64,000 bases of DNA from Microbulbifer agarilyticus S89 (lineage in GTDB: Bacteria > Pseudomonadota > Gammaproteobacteria > Pseudomonadales > Cellvibrionaceae), in assembly GCF_000220505.1 (NCBI RefSeq), contig NZ_AFPJ01000036.1:62001-126000 (forward strand), in the 5' to 3' direction. The notes beneath the pieces were generated by a model. The model was not told where the DNA came from. It made no database searches and saw nothing but the letters and a program-made list of their open reading frames with translations. A program made the translations under genes and the position numbers. Below, piece by piece: positions 25,736 through 35,100 of the stretch (position 1 is its first letter; each line of letters starts with the position of its first letter).

Positions 25736-26731
25736 ATGGCCAATCGAAAACTCGTGTGTTTTGGCGAAGCGCTGATCGATTTCCTGAACACGGGCAGCGA
25801 TCACGGCGGCGAAACACCGCTCAACCAATTTACCCAGTATCCCGGGGGAGCGCCGGCCAATGTGGCCGTCGCTGCCGCCAAGCTCGGCGTGCCGACGCGT
25901 TTTCTGGGGCAGGTTGGAAGCGACATCTTCGGGGACTTTCTACTTAGTTGTCTCAAGCAGTACGGTGTAGACACATCCTTGGCTCTGCGGCACCCGACGG
26001 CCAAGACCTCACTCGCATTCGTGTTTCTGGATGATACGGGTGATCGCTCCTTCGAGTTTTACCGCGATGGCACCGCAGATACCTTGATGCAGGCAGAGCA
26101 GCTTGAGAGCACCTACTTCGATGACTGCGGCCTGTTGCACTTTTGTAGCAATACCCTTACTTCCAATTCACTTCAGCTGACCACCGCGGCAGCGATTGAA
26201 CTCGCTCGTGCACGTCAGGCGCTGGTGAGCTTTGATGTAAACCTTCGTCATAACCTTTGGCGGGCCGGCGCGGCGGATAGCGATGTGGTTAACGCGTTCG
26301 TGCGTAGTGCCGATATCCTCAAGTTCTCCCGCGATGAGCTTGAATTCCTGTGTGCGGGCAGTCCCTATGACGGAGACGTCAATACTTATATACAGGCGAT
26401 ACTCGCTGGGACTCCGCAACTAGTGCTCGTCACCGATGGTGGCGCAGCCGTGCAGTGCTACACCCGCGACATCCACATTGCCGTTGCAATCCCGCCCGTA
26501 AAAGTAGTCGACACCACCGCCGGCGGCGACGGGTTTACTGGTGGTTTGCTGCGTAAAGTCCTCGAACATGGACTGACTGATCTGCTGGCCGATAAATGGC
26601 TGCTCGAAGACTGTGTCCGCTTCGCAACCTTGAGTGGTGCCATTGCCGTATCGCGCCCTGGTGCCTTCCCGGCACTTCCGACTCTGGCCGATATCGAAAG
26701 TTTTAGGTGCGCCTGCGAGAGATCATTATGA
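25736..26731 (+). CDS. Fructokinase (PfkB/ribokinase family)
   Basis: A 331-residue PfkB-family kinase. It has the N-terminal GEALIDFL motif, the sugar-binding GGAPANVAVAAAKLG, and the ATP/anion-hole motif DTTAGGDGFTGG near its C-terminus containing the catalytic aspartate. It resembles ScrK/Mak-type fructokinases. Here it should phosphorylate fructose made by the downstream mannose isomerase, giving fructose-6-phosphate. ATG 25736 has AGGA-type spacing. Its stop overlaps the next ATG by four bases. Confidence 0.9.
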   Translation: MANRKLVCFGEALIDFLNTGSDHGGETPLNQFTQYPGGAPANVAVAAAKLGVPTRFLGQVGSDIFGDFLLSCLKQYGVDTSLALRHPTAKTSLAFVFLDDTGDRSFEFYRDGTADTLMQAEQLESTYFDDCGLLHFCSNTLTSNSLQLTTAAAIELARARQALVSFDVNLRHNLWRAGAADSDVVNAFVRSADILKFSRDELEFLCAGSPYDGDVNTYIQAILAGTPQLVLVTDGGAAVQCYTRDIHIAVAIPPVKVVDTTAGGDGFTGGLLRKVLEHGLTDLLADKWLLEDCVRFATLSGAIAVSRPGAFPALPTLADIESFRCACERSL

Positions 26732-27924
26732 ATACATCTGCAATACCCGATTTCCGCAGTGAGGAATTTCTTACCGGGCATATCCGGTCAATTCTCGATT
26801 TTTATGCCCCGAACGTGATTGATGAATCCGGTGGTTTTTTTCACAACTATCGTGACGATGGCAGCCTGTTCGAGTCGGGGTTACGGCATCTGGTCAGTTC
26901 TACTCGCATGGTTTTCAACTATTGCACTGCCTACCGCCTGTTCGACAAACCCGAATACCGGGATGCTGCTTTGCACGGCCTCACGTATGTGGACGAAGTG
27001 CATTGGGATCCAGAGCGCGAGGGCTATCACTGGTTATTGCAAGATCATACGCCGGTGGAGCAAACCAACCATTGTTACGGTCTCGCCTTTGTCATGCTTG
27101 CCTATTCAAGTGCCCTTGGCATCGGTATCGAGAGCGCCCGGGACGGCATTTACCGGGTGTGGGGACTGCTAGAAAAACACTTCTGGCTGCCAGAGCGGGG
27201 GATCTATGCCGATGAGGCTACTGCCGACTGGAGCAGTGTGTCCAGCTACCGGGGGCAAAACGCCAATATGCACTGCTGTGAGGCGTTGATCGCCGCCTTT
27301 GAGGCGACCGGCGATAAACAATTTTTCCAACGCGCTCGCGATCTGGCGGAGACCGTAGCGGTGAAGTTGGCTGCGAAGGGCGGGGGCCTGGTGTGGGAAC
27401 ACTACACCGAAAACCTGGACGTGGACTGGGACTATAATCGCGACGATCCCAAAAACCTCTACCGTCCCTGGGGATTCCAGCCTGGACATCAGACCGAGTG
27501 GAGCAAGCTGCTACTCACCCTCTACGGACACAGGCCGGAAGAGTGGATGCTGCACCGCGCTCGCGCATTGTTCGATGAATCCTTTGACCGTTGCTGGGAC
27601 AGCGAACGCGGTGGCATTTATTACGGCCACAGCCCCGCAGGCGATATCTGCGATGACGACAAGTATTTCTGGGTTCAGGCGGAGTCCTTTGCGGCCGCGG
27701 CGATGCTGGCGGAAGCGACCGGGGATGAACACTACTGGAGGGTTTACCAGACAATCTGGGAATACTGCTGGACGCACATGGTGGACCACAAACATGGTGC
27801 CTGGTACCGCCTATTGAATGCAGATAACCAGCGCTACAGCGATGAAAAAAGTGCCGCCGGTGCCAAGTGTGACTACCACACCATTGGTGCCTGTGCACAG
27901 ACTCTGCAACTAATTGTCGATTGA
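26728..27924 (+). CDS. AGE-family sugar isomerase (probable mannose isomerase)
   Basis: A 398-residue (alpha/alpha)6-barrel protein of the N-acylglucosamine 2-epimerase/YihS/mannose isomerase family. Conserved elements include SSTRMVFNYCTAYRL, HCYGLAFVMLAYS, GQNANMHCCEALIAAFEATGD, RPWGFQPGHQTEWSKLLL and KYFWVQAESFAAAAML, with histidines in the barrel that act as acid/base. Partnered with fructokinase it most likely converts D-mannose to D-fructose, as in the Shewanella-type mannose pathway. ATG 26728 overlaps the kinase stop. Confidence 0.88.
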   Translation: MNTSAIPDFRSEEFLTGHIRSILDFYAPNVIDESGGFFHNYRDDGSLFESGLRHLVSSTRMVFNYCTAYRLFDKPEYRDAALHGLTYVDEVHWDPEREGYHWLLQDHTPVEQTNHCYGLAFVMLAYSSALGIGIESARDGIYRVWGLLEKHFWLPERGIYADEATADWSSVSSYRGQNANMHCCEALIAAFEATGDKQFFQRARDLAETVAVKLAAKGGGLVWEHYTENLDVDWDYNRDDPKNLYRPWGFQPGHQTEWSKLLLTLYGHRPEEWMLHRARALFDESFDRCWDSERGGIYYGHSPAGDICDDDKYFWVQAESFAAAAMLAEATGDEHYWRVYQTIWEYCWTHMVDHKHGAWYRLLNADNQRYSDEKSAAGAKCDYHTIGACAQTLQLIVD

Positions 27925-27952
27925 ACATAAGAAGATGATGGAGAACAAAATA

Positions 27953-30283
27953 ATGAGAGTGAAACGAACATTCGCAAGCTCCACGCGTGCCTTGGGCCAG
28001 AGATTGGGCTTGGGACTGGGCATACTTGCGACAGGCGCCATGCTGTATGGCTGTGATACCGAGCAGAACACTGCGAGCAATACCCCAACCCCAGCAGCGG
28101 TTGCCGAAGCCTCTTCGGTAACCCAGTGGGTAGACCCGTTTATCGGCACTGCCAACGAAGGTAATACCTATCCCGGCGCGGTACTCCCTTGGGGTATGGC
28201 TTCTGTAGTGCCACAAAACATCGACTTCAGTAAACACAAAAATTCCGCCGCCTATCATTTTGGTGCCGAGCATATTTATGGTTTCGGTCATATGCAGCTT
28301 TCGGGCGTAGGCTGTCCGAGCAGCGGGGCGCTGCCGGTTAAAGCTATTACCGGTGAGCTGGCGCTGACCCCAGAAGAAACACGCAGCCGCTATTCCAAAG
28401 AGCAGGCAGAGCCAGGCTATTACAAGGTATTTTTGGACACCTTTAATGTGTGGGCGGAAATGACCGCGACCACCCGCTCTGGCATCACTAAGTATCATTT
28501 TCCGGCGGGCAAGGCCCACCTGGTATTCGACCTGGCGGTAAATCAGGGAGAAATGCGCGGGGGACGTTTCAGCGAGCTAAGCGCCAACCGTATTGAGGGC
28601 TACCAGATAGAAGGTAATTTCTGTGACGCTGGCCAAGAGCGCAAGATCTACTTCTCCGCAGAGCTTAGCCAGCCGGCTGCGGTGTACGGGCAGTTTGATT
28701 CTCCGGCATTTCTCGAAACCCAAAAAAGGACACCAAATGCCGACTACGTAGGCGCAAGCTTCAGCTATGAGTTTGCTGAGCCTACCGAGCTGGAACTGCG
28801 CGTTGGTATTTCTTTTGTCTCTGTTGAGAACGCGCGTGAAAACTTAGTAACAGAGCAGGGTAAGAAATCCTTTGCTGAGTTGCGCAAAGCGGCCAACGCT
28901 GCGTGGGAAAAAGAACTGTCTGTGGTTGAAGTCACTGGCGGCAGGAAAGAAGACAAGACCAAGTTCTACACCGCCCTGTATCACTCACTGATCATGCCGC
29001 ACGTCAGCAGCGACGTGAATGGTGAGTATCTCAGCGTGGACGGTGAAACGGTCAAAAAGGCTGAGGGGTTCACCCGCTATTCCACATTCAGTTTGTGGGA
29101 TACCTACCGCACCGTACATCCACTGATTACGCTGACTCACCCTGAGCAGCAGCTGGATATGGTGAGATCGATGGTCGATACCGCCGAAGATAGCGGCTGG
29201 CTGCCGAAGTGGGAACTAATCGGTATGGAAGCCGCCACCATGGTTGGCGATCCTGCGGTGCCGGTGATTGTCGATACCTACCGGAAAGGCCTGAAAGATT
29301 TCGATGTGGAAACGGCCTATCAGGCAATGGTAAAGGCGGGTACTCAATACGAAACTTTTAACCTGCTGCGCCCTGGTATCAAACATTACCTGGACCTCGG
29401 ATACATTCCCATGGATGACCGTGGCGGTGAGCCGATGGAGTTCGGCTGGTTCAACGGTATTGTGTGGGGGCCAGTATCCACCACCCTTGAATACAACCTG
29501 GCAGACTGGAATATCAGCAAGCTGGCAGAAGAGCTGGGCTATGAAGAAGATGCCAAGCGTTTTTACGAGCAGGCCCAGAGCTACCGTAAACTCTATGATG
29601 AGGAAACCGGCTTCCTGCGCCCGCGCAATAAAGACGGTTCCTGGATGACTCCGTTCGACCCGCTGGATCGCCACTGGGATATTCGCTGGAAAATGAGCGG
29701 CGGTCAGGGTTATGTGGAAGGTACTGCCTGGCAATACCTGTTCTTCGTGCCCCACGACATTCCCGGCCTGATCGATCTGATGGGCGAGGAGCAGTTTATT
29801 GATCGCCTGAGCAGCAGTTTTGAAAACTATTACTTCGATATGACCAACGAACCGGACATCCAGTATCCATTCCTGTTCAACTATGTCGAAGGGCAGGAAC
29901 ACCGCACTCAGGATATCGTTACCTTTGCGGTGGACAAGTATTTCAATACCACCCCCTGGGGCATTCCAGGCAATGATGATGCGGGCACTCTCTCGGCCTG
30001 GTTGGCATTTGCCATGATGGGCTTCTATCCGGACCTGGTCGGCGAGCCTCAGTATCAACTGGCAACGCCGTCGTTCGAGTCGATTACCATTAAGCTCGAC
30101 AAGGACTTCTATCCGGGGGACGAATTCCGTATCGAAGTGGAGAATTTCGCCGAAGAAAACCGCTACATCGCTAGCAAGTCCCTGAACGGCAAGCCGTTTA
30201 ATCCATTCCAGCTCCAGCATGAGGATATGGTGAAAGGTGGTGTACTGAAGGTGACTGCGAGTGAGCGTGCTGCACTGAACTAA
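27953..30283 (+). CDS. GH92 alpha-mannosidase lipoprotein
   Basis: A 776-residue protein with a lipoprotein signal (GAMLYGC, Cys34) followed by a GH92 enzyme. VDPFIGTANEGNTYPGAVLPWGMA opens the N-terminal domain (in part), KWELIGMEAATMVGDPAVPVI carries the glutamate region of the active site, and GNDDAGTLSAWLAFAMMGFYP contains the catalytic aspartates. GH92 enzymes are calcium-dependent inverting exo-alpha-mannosidases acting on N-glycans or yeast mannan. ATG 27953 with GGAG upstream is chosen; ATG 27935 is also possible. Confidence 0.92.
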   Translation: MRVKRTFASSTRALGQRLGLGLGILATGAMLYGCDTEQNTASNTPTPAAVAEASSVTQWVDPFIGTANEGNTYPGAVLPWGMASVVPQNIDFSKHKNSAAYHFGAEHIYGFGHMQLSGVGCPSSGALPVKAITGELALTPEETRSRYSKEQAEPGYYKVFLDTFNVWAEMTATTRSGITKYHFPAGKAHLVFDLAVNQGEMRGGRFSELSANRIEGYQIEGNFCDAGQERKIYFSAELSQPAAVYGQFDSPAFLETQKRTPNADYVGASFSYEFAEPTELELRVGISFVSVENARENLVTEQGKKSFAELRKAANAAWEKELSVVEVTGGRKEDKTKFYTALYHSLIMPHVSSDVNGEYLSVDGETVKKAEGFTRYSTFSLWDTYRTVHPLITLTHPEQQLDMVRSMVDTAEDSGWLPKWELIGMEAATMVGDPAVPVIVDTYRKGLKDFDVETAYQAMVKAGTQYETFNLLRPGIKHYLDLGYIPMDDRGGEPMEFGWFNGIVWGPVSTTLEYNLADWNISKLAEELGYEEDAKRFYEQAQSYRKLYDEETGFLRPRNKDGSWMTPFDPLDRHWDIRWKMSGGQGYVEGTAWQYLFFVPHDIPGLIDLMGEEQFIDRLSSSFENYYFDMTNEPDIQYPFLFNYVEGQEHRTQDIVTFAVDKYFNTTPWGIPGNDDAGTLSAWLAFAMMGFYPDLVGEPQYQLATPSFESITIKLDKDFYPGDEFRIEVENFAEENRYIASKSLNGKPFNPFQLQHEDMVKGGVLKVTASERAALN

Positions 30284-30317
30284 ATCCGTGCGCATTCATA
30301 ACAATAAATAAGAGAAC

Positions 30318-30347
30318 GGCCGGTGCTACACGGCACCGGTCGCTTTT
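30318..30347 (+). terminator. Hairpin after GH92 gene
   Basis: Inverted repeat CCGGTGC / GCACCGG (30320-30339) with a short loop, followed by CGCTTTT. It is a weak terminator or attenuator between the GH92 and GH38 genes. Confidence 0.5.
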
Positions 30348-30436
30348 CCCCAACCCTTCTTTTCAATGTCTGCGTGTGATTCGCGGGATCGTTTGTGCCT
30401 CTCCCATGGAAACCAGCGCAGCACTGGGAGTAACGC

Positions 30437-33400
30437 ATGCAAACTTTAAAGCGTAACCTCTTGCGACAGTCGATTATCACGTTAGGCAGTGGCATCGGCG
30501 CACTGTTGATTTCTCACATCGCTACCGGTGATCCCGTTCTGGAATCCACGAAATACAAGCCGGTACCCGCATCAACCCTCGATTACATCAAGCGTGCGGC
30601 TGATGGCGACCACCTTGCCCTGGAAGGCGGGCACCTGGCGCTGGACGGGCACGTTATGCCGTATCCTTATTTCCAGGCCCATGAAATCCTGTTTCTGGAG
30701 CGCCTCGGAAAATTGCGTCACACGATGCTGTGGAAGGTCGATCGGGTAAAGCGTGTTGACGACTGGGACCCGTCGTATCCTGAACAGGATGTGACCGAAT
30801 CTGAGATTCGGCAGAACCCCAGTAGCCTTGTAGGTGGACGGCACAGCAAACATACTTACTGGTTTGACATCCCTCCACTGCCACCCTCCGATAGTGGTGC
30901 CGAGCGCTTTTTCACTGTCAAGCCCATGGATATGTCCGTTCCCGGTTGGCCGGAAACTACCATCTTTGTCAACGGCGAACCCAAGGCCGCATTGCAGCGC
31001 AAGCACTTTTACTGGTCCACTGATTCGATGATGGATCTGTCCCGCACCAATCGCATTACCCTGAAAAGTTTTGGTGTATTCGATCAGCCACGGGGATATC
31101 GGGAAATTGGCATCGTGGAGCGTAATCCGAATGCCGACGAAGTCTACTGGCGGATGCGGGTATTAATCGAGGCGGCTTCGATCCTCACCGAGGATTCTTC
31201 GGAATACCGCGCGGTTCGTGAACTCGCTGACAAGGTGCTCACTTCGGTTAACCTGGAAGTCGCGGGTTCCGAGTTGCTGGATCAACAGCTGGCGGCGGCA
31301 GTTGAAGTATTGGAGCAGGGGTTTGAAGACCTTGCACAAATGGCCGCGCCCAGCGAGACCCTCAAGGTCCTGATGCACGGTCACCTCGACAGTGCCTGGC
31401 GTTGGACTTTTGATCACACCGACGACAAGATTCAGCGGTTGGCGTTGAACAACCTCTATTTGATGGATCGCTTCCCCGAGTATCAGTATGTGTTCACCAC
31501 GCCCTACCATTACGAGCGCATGCAAGCTCTGTATCCGGATTTGTTTGGCCGTGTGAGGGCCAAAATCGCCGATGGGCAGTGGATCGCCAATGGTTCTACT
31601 TACGTCGAAAACGACATGAACCTACCCGGTGGTGAGAGTGTGGTCCGACAGTTCCTGTACGGACTTGATTACTATGAAAACCAACTGGGCGTAACGGACA
31701 ACACGCTGTTTCTGCCCGACACCTTCGGGCATCCGCCGTTTATACCGCAGGTCGCACGGAGCTTTGGGCTGGATCATTTGATTGGAATGCGCACCAATAC
31801 ACCGGAAATCGACAGCAGTATTTACCGCTGGCGTGGGCTGGATGGCTCGGAAATCCTGGTGAATTCACTCACTACACCCGCCTGGGAATATCCATTCCAC
31901 GATCCCATCCACGACTATCGTTTTGAAGACGGGAGCCTGATCACGACGTACAACGCACCGGATGCGGCCCCAAGGCGATTGGCAGGTACCTGGAACCAGT
32001 TCAAGAATAAAGAGGCCACGGATAACCAATTGTTGTTGGTCGGGTGGGGCGACGGGGGTGCCGGCGGCTCCGAGGATCAGATCGAGGTGATTCAGCGGGT
32101 AAAAGCGTTACCCGGGTTCCCGGCGGTGGAGTGGACCACATTGCACGATTATATCGAAGGGCAGCAGGTCAACTGGGATAAGTTCCCGCTGTACGATGAT
32201 CGTATTTTGCCGGACGCCTGGATTGAACGCACATTCATGATGGCGAACGGAATCAAAGCGGCGAACCGCGCGGTAGAGCAGCGCTTGGCTGAGGCTGAAG
32301 CCGTGTCTGCACTGGCGTCGCTGGAAGGACTCGACTACCCGGCAGAAGAATTGAAGCAAGCCTGGAAGGCCCTGCTGGTCAACCACTTCCACGATGTGAT
32401 CACCGGTATGGCCGTACCCGAGGTACTGGAAGCAGCCAACGTGCAGTTGCGCAGCCTGGAGCAGCAGGCCGCGGATGTGCGTGATCGCGCTATTCGTCAC
32501 CTGCAGCAAAAAATGGCTCTACAAGGCGATGGGCTGCTGTTATTCAATGGCGCGCCGGTAAGCCAGCAGGGACTGGTTAGTCTCGGTGTTCGTGAGGCGA
32601 AAGCAAGCACACTGGTTACTGGAGATGGATTAACCGTGCCATTGGTGCGTGGGGACAATGGTGAGTTGTTCGCCGAGCTGCCGACGCTACCGGCGGGGCA
32701 GTTTCAGGTGCTCTACTGGGACGATACCTCTAGCCTCGACGTACCCTCCATGATTGCCGAGAAACGTGTGCTGGAAAATACGCTCGTTAAGGTTACCTTC
32801 AATGAGCGCGGACAGATTACGTCCTTCTGGGATAAAGAAGAGCAGCGTGAACTGGTGCCGGAAGGAAAATTGTGGAATGCCATGATCAAGGTGTCCCATG
32901 AAGACCAGTCTGTAATGCCGATTTCCGCAAGTGCGCGCTTCAGTGACTATTTCACCAACCCCCTGCAAGCGGGCGTCACCATTCGCTACCAGATTGGCGA
33001 TTCGCAATTCACCCAGCGGGTCTGGTTGGGCAAAGGGGAGAGGCAGCTCTACTTTGAAAATGACATTCGCTGGGTCGATTACGAACGACTGGAAGTGGAT
33101 TTTCCCCTCGACGTGAACAGCCATGAGGCCCATCACGGAACCCAGTTCGGTTATATCGATATGGAGCGGGGTAATCACGGGAAGTTCGATCACCTGGTGT
33201 CGCCGACGGCGGCGTTCGAGTGGGCGGATGTTTCGGAGAGTGGCTATGGCGTAGCGCTATTTGACCGCACCCGTTATGGCTATGATCTGAAATCAGGCGG
33301 TATCCGGCTTAATCTCAGTTATGGCCAGCGCAAGCATTCCTACCCGGAGCTGGCCCAGGTCGGCTGGGGTTTGGCTCAGTCTGGTGATGCGGGCGGGGAG

Positions 33401-33811
33401 CGCTTTAGCTATGCCATCTATCCGCACCAGGGCAACTTGCATCAGGCCAAGGTCATTCAGCGGGCAAAGGCGTTCAATCATCCGTTGGTGGTCACCGAAG
33501 TATCTGCGAATGGAGATGGTGAGTCGCCTACGCAATTTGGCTTGCTGCGTTCCACCTTGCCGGACAATGTCCTGATTAGTTCGGTAAAGCTGGCCGAGGA
33601 TGGCAGCGGGTATATCGTGCGCCTGTACGATACCGAGAATAAGCGCAGCGCAATTGAGCTGGCTTTTGATCCGCGTGTGTCGTCTGTTTGGCAGCTCAAC
33701 ATGAAAGAAGAGTTGGCTAGTGCGGAGGAATTAACCCTAGAAGCGGGGCGGACGTCTCTGGTATTGGACCCGTTCGAAATCAAAACTCTAAAGGTCGCTA
33801 TTCGAAATTGA
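30437..33811 (+). CDS. GH38 alpha-mannosidase
   Basis: A 1124-residue GH38 enzyme. Zinc-binding and catalytic residues are visible in LMHGHLDSAWRW (His and Asp near residues 314-317), in LFLPDTFGHPPFIPQ (the nucleophile aspartate, near residue 428) and in NHFHDVITGMAVPE. An N-terminal hydrophobic segment (about residues 12-30) suggests export. About 250 residues precede the catalytic domain, and a beta-sandwich C-terminal region follows, as in long bacterial GH38s. It cleaves terminal alpha-mannose and complements GH92. A GGGAG ribosome site lies 6 bases before the ATG. Confidence 0.92.
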   Translation: MQTLKRNLLRQSIITLGSGIGALLISHIATGDPVLESTKYKPVPASTLDYIKRAADGDHLALEGGHLALDGHVMPYPYFQAHEILFLERLGKLRHTMLWKVDRVKRVDDWDPSYPEQDVTESEIRQNPSSLVGGRHSKHTYWFDIPPLPPSDSGAERFFTVKPMDMSVPGWPETTIFVNGEPKAALQRKHFYWSTDSMMDLSRTNRITLKSFGVFDQPRGYREIGIVERNPNADEVYWRMRVLIEAASILTEDSSEYRAVRELADKVLTSVNLEVAGSELLDQQLAAAVEVLEQGFEDLAQMAAPSETLKVLMHGHLDSAWRWTFDHTDDKIQRLALNNLYLMDRFPEYQYVFTTPYHYERMQALYPDLFGRVRAKIADGQWIANGSTYVENDMNLPGGESVVRQFLYGLDYYENQLGVTDNTLFLPDTFGHPPFIPQVARSFGLDHLIGMRTNTPEIDSSIYRWRGLDGSEILVNSLTTPAWEYPFHDPIHDYRFEDGSLITTYNAPDAAPRRLAGTWNQFKNKEATDNQLLLVGWGDGGAGGSEDQIEVIQRVKALPGFPAVEWTTLHDYIEGQQVNWDKFPLYDDRILPDAWIERTFMMANGIKAANRAVEQRLAEAEAVSALASLEGLDYPAEELKQAWKALLVNHFHDVITGMAVPEVLEAANVQLRSLEQQAADVRDRAIRHLQQKMALQGDGLLLFNGAPVSQQGLVSLGVREAKASTLVTGDGLTVPLVRGDNGELFAELPTLPAGQFQVLYWDDTSSLDVPSMIAEKRVLENTLVKVTFNERGQITSFWDKEEQRELVPEGKLWNAMIKVSHEDQSVMPISASARFSDYFTNPLQAGVTIRYQIGDSQFTQRVWLGKGERQLYFENDIRWVDYERLEVDFPLDVNSHEAHHGTQFGYIDMERGNHGKFDHLVSPTAAFEWADVSESGYGVALFDRTRYGYDLKSGGIRLNLSYGQRKHSYPELAQVGWGLAQSGDAGGERFSYAIYPHQGNLHQAKVIQRAKAFNHPLVVTEVSANGDGESPTQFGLLRSTLPDNVLISSVKLAEDGSGYIVRLYDTENKRSAIELAFDPRVSSVWQLNMKEELASAEELTLEAGRTSLVLDPFEIKTLKVAIRN

Positions 33812-33837
33812 TGTGCGCCTTCGGCGTTGTTATCTGA

Positions 33838-33869
33838 AAAAACGGCACCTTTGGGTGCCGTTTTTTTGG
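33838..33869. terminator. Bidirectional terminator
   Basis: Inverted repeat AAACGGCACC / GGTGCCGTTT with a T7 tract, between the convergent GH38 and aldose epimerase genes. Confidence 0.88.
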
Positions 33870-33877
33870 GGGGGGAA

Positions 33878-34855
33878 TTAGGAGAGGCTGCGAAAAACCA
33901 GTCGCATACTGCGTTGGTAGGTTTCCCCGGGGCGAAGTACGGGTGAGGGGAAGCCTGGCTGGTTGATTGCGTTGGGGAAATTATGTGGCTCAAGACAAAT
34001 ACCCGCATATGGCCTGAAGGCACCTCCGAGACCGAAACCGTCGTAAAACTGCACACCGGGCTGGTCGGTGAACAGCTGCATTTGTACGCCGCTATTGGGT
34101 GCCCACAGGCTCGCCTGGGGCATCAGAGGTGTGCGGTGGAAGGGAAAATAATGATCGAATCCTACATGCTGCTTCAGATCTGCCTGAGTCCACCGCAGCT
34201 CGTGCTCTGCTAGTGATCGGCGCTGGTCGAGCGTCGCCTCGGGACGCAGCTCGACAATCTCTCCGCTTGGTACATTAGCGCGGGTTTTTGGCAGAAAATG
34301 TCGGCTGCCAATGCGTAGCTCCAGATTCCGCGCATCCACTTCTCCCAGGGTGAAATAGCCATGGCTGGTGAGATCGACGGGGGTGGGCGCATCGGTTTCA
34401 GCGCTGAAGTGGATATCCAGAGCGCCGTCTTCGTGGAGCTGGTAATGCACCTCGGTTTGTAGGTTGCCCGGGAAACCTTGATCGCCGTCTGTAGAGTGGA
34501 TTTGCAGCCGCACACTTTGCCCATCGGCGGCGACTTGCCGCCAGCGTTGGTTGGCGAAATTGCGCTGGCCGCCGTGCAGGCAGTGGGGGGGATCATTGAC
34601 CGAGAGCATATATTCTCGGCCGTCGAGACTGAACTGCGCGTTCTCGATGCGGTTGGCGACACGGCCACATACCGCACCGAAAGCAAACGGATCTTCGGCG
34701 AGGTCCTCGACTCGCGGATAAGTCAGTAGCATTTCGCGGCCGCGGAAACGCATAGAGGCGAGGCGCGCGCCGTACTCAACAATCGTTACTTCGAGGTCGC
34801 TGCCCCGTCCCAGCACGCTCACCGTACCGACCTCTTCGGAAAGGTTCTTCTGCAT
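33878..34855 (-). CDS. galM: Aldose 1-epimerase (mutarotase)
   Basis: A 325-residue GalM-type mutarotase. Family motifs are present: VCGRVANRIENAQFSLDG, NDPPHCLHGG with the catalytic histidine region, PVDLTSHGYFTLG with a second histidine, and PGVQFYDGFGLG. The C-terminal ICLEPHNFPNAINQPGFPSPVLRPGE includes the catalytic glutamate. It has no signal peptide, so it is cytoplasmic and interconverts sugar anomers. It is divergent from the oxygenase fusion at 35101, so it may serve the rhamnose rather than the mannose pathway. The sugar specificity is unknown. Confidence 0.9.
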   Translation of the reverse strand: MQKNLSEEVGTVSVLGRGSDLEVTIVEYGARLASMRFRGREMLLTYPRVEDLAEDPFAFGAVCGRVANRIENAQFSLDGREYMLSVNDPPHCLHGGQRNFANQRWRQVAADGQSVRLQIHSTDGDQGFPGNLQTEVHYQLHEDGALDIHFSAETDAPTPVDLTSHGYFTLGEVDARNLELRIGSRHFLPKTRANVPSGEIVELRPEATLDQRRSLAEHELRWTQADLKQHVGFDHYFPFHRTPLMPQASLWAPNSGVQMQLFTDQPGVQFYDGFGLGGAFRPYAGICLEPHNFPNAINQPGFPSPVLRPGETYQRSMRLVFRSLS

Positions 34856-34883
34856 AGTTGGCCTAATCTCTTCTACCCCGGTT

Positions 34884-34893
34884 AAACCGGTTT
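34884..34893. promoter_or_regulatory. Palindrome AAACCGGTTT (LacI-type operator candidate)
   Basis: A 10-base perfect palindrome with a central CG, typical of LacI-family operators, 29 bases upstream of the galM start codon and in the shared promoter region with the oxygenase gene. No LacI gene is in the window. Confidence 0.35.
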
Positions 34894-34950
34894 TGAAAGC
34901 CGCAAAACAACGGAAAAAGTGGTTGATTTGGGCTCGCTCGCTATTTAATA

Positions 34951-34990
34951 TGATCGCTAATGACTAAAAATGATCGCTACTGATGGTTTG
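34951..34990 (+). promoter_or_regulatory. Phased TGATY operator array A
   Basis: Four half-sites at exact 10-base intervals: TGATC 34951, TGACT 34961, TGATC 34971 and TGATG 34981. The array lies about 110 bases before the oxygenase fusion and about 100 bases before galM. It is proposed as the binding site of the DeoR regulator at 43259. Confidence 0.6.
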
Positions 34991-35100
34991 ATTGTCGGGC
35001 CGAGCGCCGGATAAATCAAGCGCAAACGAGCCTCTGATTAAGGCTGCTCGTCACGAGATCGTTCGATAACAATAAGAATTGGCCCTGGAGGGCTTTTGCG

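Noticed and set aside
27515-28519. 334-codon minus-strand frame across the mannose isomerase and GH92 genes
   Set aside because: It spans the junction of two real genes in antisense, with no recognisable domain.
29216-30295. 359-codon minus-strand open frame opposite GH92
   Set aside because: Antisense shadow of a clearly conserved gene; composition follows the codon bias of the opposite strand.
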